Positions 1 through 5,095 of a stretch of 6,442 nt of DNA are shown in pieces. The position numbers were made by a program, and so were the translations under genes. The DNA comes from Candidatus Nanopelagicales bacterium (GTDB taxonomy: Bacteria; Actinomycetota; Actinomycetes; Nanopelagicales; Nanopelagicaceae), in NCBI GenBank assembly GCA_030832365.1, contig JAURJF010000053.1:1-6442 (forward strand), written 5' to 3'. The notes beneath the pieces are model-generated. The model saw only the letters and a list, made by a program, of their open reading frames with translations. It ran no database searches and was not told where the DNA came from. Position 1 is the stretch's first letter. Each line of letters starts with the position of its first letter.

Positions 1-119
1 TGCTTTGCCCCTGCTACTTGGCCGCTCTCAATCTGAGTAATCACGCCATTTTCAACACTGAGAGTTACCCCCTCATAAGTTCTCATGGATGTAGCAAGAT
101 GCGAGGCTGAGAACTTCAT
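1..119 (-). CDS. Partial CDS, N-terminus of a probable amidohydrolase-family enzyme (possibly GlcNAc-6-P deacetylase)
   Basis: An open minus-strand frame begins with ATG at 119-117 and runs off the left edge, giving 39 complete codons. The peptide starts MKFSASHLATSMRTYEG and continues with VTLSVENGVITQIESG. The pattern of a beta strand, then an (E/D)NG turn, then IxxIE is typical of the N-terminal beta-sandwich that precedes the metal-binding barrel in amidohydrolases, including NagA. No catalytic residue is inside the window, so the family call is an inference. NagA is favoured only weakly, because a probable N-acetylglucosamine kinase lies about 5 kb away. No other start codon lies between this ATG and the upstream in-frame stop at 155-153. 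There is no Shine-Dalgarno sequence; a CATTAT box sits six bases upstream, so the mRNA may be leaderless. Confidence 0.5.
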   Translation of the reverse strand, partial: MKFSASHLATSMRTYEGVTLSVENGVITQIESGQVAGAK

Positions 120-146
120 AGGCTCATAATGGCAGTTTTTGAGCCT
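120..146. repeat. Inverted repeat AGGCTCA-N13-TGAGCCT in the divergent intergenic region
   Basis: The arms are 120-126 and 140-146, perfect over 7 bp with a 13-base spacer. T146 to T150 form a run of five T on the plus strand. The element therefore resembles a weak intrinsic terminator for plus-strand transcription, although no plus-strand gene is seen to its left. It also spans the candidate -10 box of the left minus-strand gene, which would suit an operator. Sequence alone cannot choose between these, and a 7-bp repeat could be chance. Confidence 0.35.
126..131 (-). promoter_or_regulatory. Candidate -10 box of the left-edge minus-strand gene
   Basis: On the minus strand the hexamer CATTAT (complement of ATAATG) matches TATAAT at four of six positions. 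It is separated from the ATG by exactly six bases (GAGCCT), the spacing expected for a leaderless transcript starting at the A of the ATG. The same spacing occurs at the tspO and kinase starts in this window. I see no convincing -35 element. The box lies within the inverted repeat at 120-146, so a regulator or hairpin there could affect it. Confidence 0.35.
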
Positions 147-148
147 TT

Positions 149-154
149 TTGACT
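149..154 (+). promoter_or_regulatory. Possible -35 element (TTGACT) for the tctCBA operon
   Basis: TTGACT matches the consensus TTGACA at five of six positions and lies about 100 bases before the tctC start. No good -10 box stands at the usual 16-18 base spacing; the nearest AT-rich match, CTTAAA at 175-180, is 20 bases away. An alternative -10 is TACGGT at 209-214, inside the first leader hairpin. The transcription start therefore cannot be fixed from the sequence, and this is a tentative call. Confidence 0.25.
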
Positions 155-201
155 AAAGTGTTATCAATCTGAGGCTTAAAAGACTTTCATCGTAGCCAGA
201 A

Positions 202-220
202 AGCCCTATACGGTAGGGCT
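202..220. repeat. 19-base palindrome, tctC leader hairpin 1 or operator
   Basis: AGCCCTA (202-208) and TAGGGCT (214-220) are perfect inverted copies around the five-base centre TACGG. As RNA this is a compact stem of 7 bp. As DNA it has the size and symmetry of a repressor site for a dimeric regulator. It is not followed by a T-run, so it is not a simple intrinsic terminator. It is separated by a single base from the second hairpin at 222-241. Confidence 0.5.
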
Positions 221-221
221 C

Positions 222-241
222 TTCTCTCATCCTCGAGAGAA
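222..241. repeat. tctC leader hairpin 2, just upstream of the ribosome binding site
   Basis: TTCTCTC (222-228) pairs with GAGAGAA (235-241) around a six-base loop, a perfect 7-bp stem. It ends six bases before the Shine-Dalgarno sequence at 248-252. The left arm can alternatively pair with GGAGAA at 249-254, which contains most of the Shine-Dalgarno sequence, through five Watson-Crick pairs and one wobble. Two mutually exclusive folds are therefore possible. The pyrimidine/purine bias of the stretch makes some of this complementarity easy to obtain by chance. Confidence 0.45.
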
Positions 242-247
242 AAAACT

Positions 248-252
248 AGGAG
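248..252 (+). promoter_or_regulatory. Strong ribosome binding site of tctC
   Basis: AGGAG lies five bases before the ATG at 258 and is the clearest Shine-Dalgarno sequence in the window. It fixes the tctC start and suggests this first gene is translated more strongly than tctB, which has no comparable site. Confidence 0.85.
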
Positions 253-257
253 AACAT

Positions 258-1385
258 ATGTCTTTAAAGAAATTACTAACTGCCGTTGGTGTGGCTATAA
301 CTTCACTAGCGCTAGTTTTTTCTGGCACAACAAGTGCAACAGCTAAGAAAGTCCCAACAGCAAAGGCAAATGCTGGAGATGAATGCGGACGCGCTGGCAT
401 GGTTGCTAAAGCTCGCGGAGTTGAAGGATCAAATCTCACCTGCACCAGAGTGACCATCGGAACAGCTGCTGGCAGCCTTCGTTGGTGGTATCCAGATCTA
501 AAGCCACTAACCACAATTGATTGGACAGTACCTGCAGGTCCTGGTGGATATTCAGCAACAACTGAAGCAATCTCCAAGACTCTTATTACCGAAGGTTTGT
601 TAACTACTACCACCACAGACTTTAAGCCTGGCGCTGGTGGAACTACAGGTCTTGCACACTTCCAGGGAATTAAGGGTAAGCAGAATGCAGCTCTTATTAT
701 CGGTATCGCTCTAACAGGTGGTATGGCGCAGGTAGCAAATAAGAATACTTCTGATCTTCTTGCCTCTACTCCCATCGCGCGAGTTATGCGTGAATACAAC
801 GCAATCTTCGTTCCAGCAAAGTCAAAGTATAAAACTTTGAAGCAATTTGTTGATGACGTTAGCACCAATGGACGCGCTATTGCTGTCTCTGGTGGAAATG
901 TCGGCGGCGTTGATCATCAAGTAATTGGCGCTCTACTTAAGACTGCTGGAGTTCCAATTTCAAAACTCAACTATGTTGTTGGCACCGGATCAGAGCCGTT
1001 AACTAAGGTTCTAAGCGGAGCAGCCCCAGTTGGAGTCATCGGAGTTGTCGATGTTCTGCCATATCTTGAAGACAACAGACTTCGCATTCTTGGAATCTCA
1101 GCTCCTAAGCCAATTCCTGGAGTTAAGGGCAAAACCTTTACTCAGCAGGGTTATAAGTTGGTCTATGGAAACTGGCGCGGAGTTATGGCACCAGGAGATA
1201 TCAGCGAGGCCAATCGCCTTAACTTTGTAAAGGTTATGGATGTTATGCGTTCTACCGATACTTGGAAGGAAGTTCTTGCAACCAACAAGTGGTATGACGA
1301 ATTTGCTGGAGGCAAAGATTTCGAAGCCTTCTTAAAGACCCACATTCCAGAGATAAAGGCATTTATCGCTGATATTGGTCTATAA
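258..1385 (+). CDS. tctC: Tripartite tricarboxylate transporter substrate-binding protein (TctC/Bug family)
   Basis: This 375-residue secreted protein should capture a solute, usually a carboxylate in this family, and deliver it to the TctA/TctB membrane pair. Residues 1-29 form a signal peptide: lysines at 4-5, a hydrophobic core, and likely cleavage after ATA at 27-29. Cys43 and Cys62 are its only cysteines and sit in an extra module (about residues 40-77) before the Bug fold. The Bug fold starts near residue 79. It shows the ligand-loop motif PAGPGGYSA (92-100) in place of the common PGGxSD, the second loop PGAGGTTG (124-131), and GGNVGGVDH (212-220), matching the family GxGSxxH region. 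The length is above the usual 320-330 residues because of the added module. It lacks a lipobox cysteine at the cleavage site, so anchoring is unclear. The family is well supported; the ligand is unknown. tctB follows after 15 bases. Confidence 0.9.
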   Translation: MSLKKLLTAVGVAITSLALVFSGTTSATAKKVPTAKANAGDECGRAGMVAKARGVEGSNLTCTRVTIGTAAGSLRWWYPDLKPLTTIDWTVPAGPGGYSATTEAISKTLITEGLLTTTTTDFKPGAGGTTGLAHFQGIKGKQNAALIIGIALTGGMAQVANKNTSDLLASTPIARVMREYNAIFVPAKSKYKTLKQFVDDVSTNGRAIAVSGGNVGGVDHQVIGALLKTAGVPISKLNYVVGTGSEPLTKVLSGAAPVGVIGVVDVLPYLEDNRLRILGISAPKPIPGVKGKTFTQQGYKLVYGNWRGVMAPGDISEANRLNFVKVMDVMRSTDTWKEVLATNKWYDEFAGGKDFEAFLKTHIPEIKAFIADIGL

Positions 1386-1400
1386 AAACTTAATAAGTAG

Positions 1401-1919
1401 ATGATTAAAGTAACCCGAGCAGTACTTGCTGAAGCGATTTTCGCTTTTGCATTTCTACTGCTCGGGTTATTTGTTTTATATGACGCCTTCACCTTGGAAG
1501 AGCCTGGGGTTTACTCGGTCGTTAGTCCAAAGACTTTTGAGCTAATCATTGGCTTCTTTACAACCTTTGTAGCCCTGCTTTTAATCATTCAAGTCTTAAG
1601 AGGAAAGCTCGGGATAGCTGAAGGAACAGAGGCCGGAGCTGCTCAGCTGCGTCCTGATATCAAAACTATGTCAATTGTTTTTATAGCGATTCTGATTCAC
1701 ATAGTGCTGCTTGAGCCAGCTGGTTATATAGCAACTGCTTCTCTAACTTTCTTTGGTGTGGCCTATGCATTTGGATCTAGGAAGTATCTTAAGGACATTT
1801 TAATTTCATTTGCCTTTGCAGTAATTGTTTACTTCGTTTTTTCTAAAGGTTTAAGAATCTTCCTACCCGATGGCATCTTTGAGAATTTACTTGGCCTTGC
1901 TAGAAAGGTTGAGGGATAA
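1401..1919 (+). CDS. tctB: Tripartite tricarboxylate transporter small membrane subunit (TctB family)
   Basis: This 172-residue hydrophobic protein is the small integral-membrane subunit, which pairs with TctA. Likely membrane segments are about residues 8-28, 45-66, 90-105, 108-124 and 132-148. The tail FSKGLRIFLPDGIFENL (147-163) fits the TctB ending, in which a final helix is followed by an LPxG element. Position between tctC and tctA and the length also match the family. The ATG at 1401 is kept because no later in-frame start precedes the first membrane segment, yet it has no recognisable Shine-Dalgarno sequence. Translation may depend on ribosomes finishing tctC 15 bases upstream. Codons 3 to 24 lie inside a large inverted repeat (1408-1472) that could limit expression. 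The stop TAA abuts the GTG start of tctA directly. Confidence 0.85.
   Translation: MIKVTRAVLAEAIFAFAFLLLGLFVLYDAFTLEEPGVYSVVSPKTFELIIGFFTTFVALLLIIQVLRGKLGIAEGTEAGAAQLRPDIKTMSIVFIAILIHIVLLEPAGYIATASLTFFGVAYAFGSRKYLKDILISFAFAVIVYFVFSKGLRIFLPDGIFENLLGLARKVEG
1408..1472. repeat. Long near-continuous hairpin at the start of tctB
   Basis: The arms 1411-1424 and 1456-1469 are perfect inverted copies over 14 bp (left arm TAACCCGAGCAGTA). One G-T wobble (1410/1470) and two A-T pairs (1408-1409 with 1471-1472) extend the stem outward to 17 pairs. Inside it, TGC (1427-1429) pairs with GCA (1449-1451), and AAGCGA (1432-1437) pairs with TCGCTT (1441-1446) around a TTT loop, with small internal loops between. 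The structure begins 23 bases after the tctC stop and five bases after the tctB start codon, and it lies fully in coding sequence. It could stabilise the upstream tctC message, slow ribosomes or RNA polymerase, or bind a regulator. Confidence 0.8.
1911..1915 (+). promoter_or_regulatory. Ribosome binding site of tctA within the tctB end
   Basis: GAGGG ends four bases before the GTG at 1920 and overlaps the last tctB codons. It supports the GTG start, which would otherwise be doubtful because no ATG lies nearby that keeps the first conserved segment. Confidence 0.7.
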
Positions 1920-3425
1920 GTGGGAAATCTAGATCTTTTACTTGAAGGTTTTTCAAATGCGCTAACAGCGCAGAATCTGCTCTATGGATTGCTTGGAACA
2001 TTTCTTGGAACGCTAGTTGGAGTACTTCCAGGCATTGGTCCCGCCCTTGCTATTGCGCTTCTTCTTCCAGTTACTCTCTCAGCTGAGCCCACATCAGCCC
2101 TGATTATGTTTGCCGCAGTCTTCTACGGAGCGATGTATGGCGGGTCAACAACCTCTATTTTGCTCAATACCCCAGGAGAGGCTGGCTCAGTTATCACCGC
2201 TGTTGAAGGCCATAAGATGGCAAAAAATGGCAGAGCAGGGGCAGCTCTTACAACTGCAGCGCTTGGCTCATTTGTTGCAGGTCTTATTGCAACAATACTT
2301 TTGGCAGCGGCAGCGCCATCGCTAGCTGAACTTGCATTAAAAGTTCAACCAGCTGGATATGTAGCCCTGATCGTATTCGCCTTTGCAACAGTGGGAACTC
2401 TTATTGGATCATCAAGAGTTAGAGGTTTAGTTTCATTATCTGTTGGACTAATTTTTGGTCTCGTTGGAGCAGATCAACAAACTGGAATTAACAGGCTCTC
2501 ATTTGGTATTCAAGAAGCAACAGATGGCCTGGAAGTAATTGTTGTGATCATCTCCTTCTTTGCGCTAGGTGAAGTTATTTACTACGCAAGTCGTTTCCAA
2601 GATAAGGGCTGGCAAATACTTCCCGTTAAAGGCAAAGTCTGGATGAACCGCGAAGATTTCCGTAGATCATGGAAGCCATGGCTTAGAGGAACTGCGATTG
2701 GTTTTCCTATGGGAATCATTCCTGCTGGAGGATCAGAGATTCCAACCTTTATTAGCTACTCAGTTGAAAAGAAGTTATCAAAAAATAAGGATGAATTTGG
2801 AAATGGCGCCATTGAAGGAGTTGCAGGTCCTGAAGCGGCTAATAATGCCAATGCCGCAGGAGTACTAGTTCCACTCCTTGCCCTAGGGCTTCCAACTTCA
2901 GCAACCGCTGCAATTATGTTGGTTGCGATAAGAAACTTTAATATCCAGCCAGGCCCAATGTTATTTGAATTGAATGCACCACTGGTCTGGACTTTGATTG
3001 CAAGTTTATTTATCGGAAATACTCTCTTACTGCTTATAAATCTCCCACTTATAAGAATCTGGATTCAATTACTTCAGATTCCACGACACTATCTATATGC
3101 AGGAATTACTACCTTTGGACTTCTTGGCGCCTATAGCCTTAATAACTCAACCTTTGATCTGCGTTTAGCCTTTGTTTTAGGCTTTGTTGGCTATCTCTTC
3201 CGTAGATTTGGAATACCAAATACCCCACTAGTTCTTGGGGTGATTTTAGGTCCTATGGTTGAAATTCAATTCCGCCAAGCTGTGCAGTTAAGTAATGGCG
3301 ACTATTCAATTCTAGTAAGTGGACTATTGCCTAAAGTTATTTACTTGGCTCTGATTCTTGTTCTATTTGCTCCTGCGCTCATGAAGTTAGTTAAAGGTAA
3401 GGCGGGTCAAGGCTTAAGAAAATGA
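1920..3425 (+). CDS. tctA: Tripartite tricarboxylate transporter large membrane subunit (TctA family)
   Basis: This 501-residue polytopic protein is the transport channel of the TTT system, taking substrate from TctC by ion-coupled secondary transport. Family motifs are intact and in order: GVLPGIGP (34-41), YGGSTTSILLNTPGE (73-87), GIIPAGGSEIP (265-275), and GPEAANNANAAG leading to LGLPTS (303-327). The two similar Gly/Pro-rich halves reflect the internal duplication known in this family. The length is normal, about 500 residues. The start is GTG, directly after the tctB TAA, and is supported by the Shine-Dalgarno sequence GAGGG at 1911-1915. The ATG of the MFS gene overlaps the end of this gene in an ATGA, so the two are probably translated together. 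The motifs are clean and no frameshift is seen. The substrate cannot be read from the sequence. Confidence 0.95.
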   Translation: MGNLDLLLEGFSNALTAQNLLYGLLGTFLGTLVGVLPGIGPALAIALLLPVTLSAEPTSALIMFAAVFYGAMYGGSTTSILLNTPGEAGSVITAVEGHKMAKNGRAGAALTTAALGSFVAGLIATILLAAAAPSLAELALKVQPAGYVALIVFAFATVGTLIGSSRVRGLVSLSVGLIFGLVGADQQTGINRLSFGIQEATDGLEVIVVIISFFALGEVIYYASRFQDKGWQILPVKGKVWMNREDFRRSWKPWLRGTAIGFPMGIIPAGGSEIPTFISYSVEKKLSKNKDEFGNGAIEGVAGPEAANNANAAGVLVPLLALGLPTSATAAIMLVAIRNFNIQPGPMLFELNAPLVWTLIASLFIGNTLLLLINLPLIRIWIQLLQIPRHYLYAGITTFGLLGAYSLNNSTFDLRLAFVLGFVGYLFRRFGIPNTPLVLGVILGPMVEIQFRQAVQLSNGDYSILVSGLLPKVIYLALILVLFAPALMKLVKGKAGQGLRK

Positions 3426-4606
3426 TCGGCCGATCTGCAAATAGTTGGTTATGGGCCCTTCTGGTAAATGTTGCCTTGGCGCAAGCCAGCATCTATGTAA
3501 TGCGCCCGATGATTACCTATCGCGCGCTGGAAAACGGTGCATCTGGATATGAGATTGGCCTTATAGCCTCCATTTATGCCCTGCTGCCTCTATTAATAGC
3601 AGTTCCTATGGGTAGATGGGTTGGAAAATTTGGAGAGATACCCCTGCTCTTTATTGGTTGTTTCTCATTCATAATTCTTGGAGTTGCCTTTGCTTTTCTA
3701 AATAACATTATTGCAATCGCTGCAGCTACATCACTTGCTGGCGTTGCTCACCTTTCAAATGTGGCAGCAAGTCAAGCGATGGTTGCTAATAAGAGCGCAA
3801 TGAACCTGCAAGATCAAAACTTTGGATATTTTTCCTTTGCAACATCACTTGGCCATAGCGTTGGACCAATTCTTGGAGGTTTGATTGCAGGATCTGCAGG
3901 AGTTTTGCCACGCTCTTCAACTTCAGCTTTTATATTTGCATCAATATTGGCACTTCTATCACTTGTTACCTTCTTTCTCTTTAAATCAATAAAGGAGATT
4001 AGAACTCAGCAGGAGCGAGATGCAGCAGGAGCAATTAAAGCCAGAGATGTCTTATCTCGCCCTGGAATCAAACCTGCAATCTGGACTTCACTATCGGTAG
4101 CTGCAGCAAATGATGTATTGGTTGTGATTTTGCCTCTAGTTGGAACAGAGAAAGGCATTAGCCCTGTTGTAATTGGAGCAATTCTCTCGATTCGCTCAGC
4201 ATCAGCAATGATTTCAAGATTTCTACTCGGTCGATTAACAAGGAGTTATGGATCTGCAAGAACTATGAATTACAGCATTTTCCTCTCAGCTTTATTCTTA
4301 TTTGCTTCAATCTATGCCAATAGTTCTATCGCCCTTGGAATATCTATGGCCATAATTGGATTTCTATTAGGAATTGGCCAGCCATTAACTATGTCGATAG
4401 TTTCTAAGAAGACCCCAGTTGAGGAGCGAGCTATGGCAATTTCAATTCGACTATTTGGTAATCGGATGGGTCAGTTTCTTGTCCCACTGGCAGCAGGAGC
4501 TATTGCTGCGCCATTTGGAGCAAGTTCAGTCTTTATCGGCCTTGGAGTATTAGTGGCATCTGCTGGAGCTGTCTCTGCTGCAACTCTTGATGATCAAACT
4601 ACTTAA
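3422..4606 (+). CDS. Major facilitator superfamily (MFS) transporter
   Basis: This 394-residue protein has the pattern of a 12-segment MFS carrier. A loop 2-3 motif PMGRWVGKFGE (62-72) resembles MFS motif A. GHSVGPILGG (144-153) resembles the motif C region of the fifth segment, which is typical of drug/proton antiporters but not exclusive to them. In the second half ISRFLLGRLTRSYGS (264-278) is the duplicated motif A. Arg28 in the first segment, in YVMRP, is a charged residue that could face the substrate path. The ATG overlaps the tctA stop by four bases (ATGA), which indicates translational coupling, and there is no strong Shine-Dalgarno sequence. The context suggests a role linked to the TTT substrate, such as efflux of a product or uptake of a related solute. 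The superfamily is clear; substrate and direction are unknown. Its TAA shares a TTAA with the converging tspO stop. Confidence 0.85.
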   Translation: MIGRSANSWLWALLVNVALAQASIYVMRPMITYRALENGASGYEIGLIASIYALLPLLIAVPMGRWVGKFGEIPLLFIGCFSFIILGVAFAFLNNIIAIAAATSLAGVAHLSNVAASQAMVANKSAMNLQDQNFGYFSFATSLGHSVGPILGGLIAGSAGVLPRSSTSAFIFASILALLSLVTFFLFKSIKEIRTQQERDAAGAIKARDVLSRPGIKPAIWTSLSVAAANDVLVVILPLVGTEKGISPVVIGAILSIRSASAMISRFLLGRLTRSYGSARTMNYSIFLSALFLFASIYANSSIALGISMAIIGFLLGIGQPLTMSIVSKKTPVEERAMAISIRLFGNRMGQFLVPLAAGAIAAPFGASSVFIGLGVLVASAGAVSAATLDDQTT

Positions 4607-5070
4607 TTTCTAGTTGAGTATCCCCAAGCAAGGCTTGCAGCAATGGCAACCCATATTTGATAAGGAATGAGAAGAAGTCCCATCAGTAGCGTAGCTTTAA
4701 ATGTTAAATAGAGAACTGGAAGAGTTAGAAGAGCACATAAAGTTAAAGCAATTGGAGCGAGGGTGAGATTATGAGGAACATAGAATTGATAAGCCCAGGT
4801 GAGGGCCGCAGCAACGCTTAACCCAAAGAAAACTAACCATAGGATATTTTCAAATTTGGTTAATGATAGTGAGACTTGGTATGAAGCAATTCCTAAGACC
4901 ATAAAGTTATAGGGCCAGATGATTCCAAAAATATAGCTTGGCGGCTGCCACGGTGGTCTATTTAGCGATGAATACCATCCGGGGGAGGAAGAGACCCAGA
5001 TTCCTGAACCAAAGGCGTAGATCAGAACAAGAAGAATTCCAGCGCCAGCAAATAGATATTTGGTCTCCAT
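4603..5070 (-). CDS. tspO: TspO/MBR family membrane protein (tryptophan-rich sensory protein)
   Basis: This 155-residue protein has the normal length and five predicted membrane segments (about 5-25, 46-66, 74-94, 100-121, 127-148) of the TspO/MBR family, whose members bind tetrapyrroles and in some bacteria tune pigment or stress responses. The hallmark WYSSLNRPPWQPP (32-44) is present, followed by IFGIIWPYNF. The end has PYQIW (136-140) and the final STRN, matching the family PYxxW and closing LN positions. Segment three is divergent: the usual Asn shortly before the Trp is not seen near Trp92, so ligand behaviour may differ. It is transcribed toward the MFS gene with overlapping stops and away from the kinase. 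There is no Shine-Dalgarno sequence; TAACCT lies six bases before the ATG, so a leaderless mRNA is likely. The family is well supported; the physiological role here is unknown. Confidence 0.9.
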   Translation of the reverse strand: METKYLFAGAGILLVLIYAFGSGIWVSSSPGWYSSLNRPPWQPPSYIFGIIWPYNFMVLGIASYQVSLSLTKFENILWLVFFGLSVAAALTWAYQFYVPHNLTLAPIALTLCALLTLPVLYLTFKATLLMGLLLIPYQIWVAIAASLAWGYSTRN

Positions 5071-5076
5071 GCGCCA

Positions 5077-5082
5077 AGGTTA
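5077..5082 (-). promoter_or_regulatory. Candidate -10 box of tspO (leaderless promoter)
   Basis: On the minus strand TAACCT fits TANNNT and is followed by six bases (TGGCGC) and then the ATG at 5070. This spacing places the transcription start at or next to the start codon. Any -35 contact would fall at the beginning of the kinase gene. Confidence 0.5.
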
Positions 5083-5083
5083 C

Positions 5084-5089
5084 TAGGGT
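5084..5089 (+). promoter_or_regulatory. Candidate -10 box of the sugar kinase gene (leaderless promoter)
   Basis: TAGGGT fits TANNNT and is followed by six bases (TAGGTT) and then the ATG at 5096. No upstream Shine-Dalgarno sequence fits this start. The box is one base away from the tspO -10 box on the other strand, so the two polymerases would compete for the same DNA. Confidence 0.5.
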
Positions 5090-5095
5090 TAGGTT

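Noticed and set aside
591..620. ACT/ACC repeat resembling a microsatellite in tctC
   Set aside because: It encodes just five threonines in a surface loop with mixed codons; it is too short and irregular to be a phase-variable tract.
227..868. Long minus-strand open frame (213 codons)
   Set aside because: It lies almost wholly opposite tctC, which has a signal peptide, family motifs and a strong ribosome site. The antisense product shows no recognisable domain.
1030..1492. Additional open frames within tctC and across the tctC/tctB junction (1030-1230 plus strand, 1163-1492 minus strand)
   Set aside because: Both overlap well-supported genes in other frames and encode no recognisable motif.
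2110..2325. Plus-strand 71-codon frame inside tctA
   Set aside because: The tctA frame carries intact family motifs here; the alternative peptide is Gln-rich low-complexity shadow sequence.
3032..3055. CTTATAA / CTTATAAG repeat within tctA
   Set aside because: The second copy is itself a palindrome and the unit is short and AT-rich. It is explained by the coding of a Leu/Ile-rich membrane segment.
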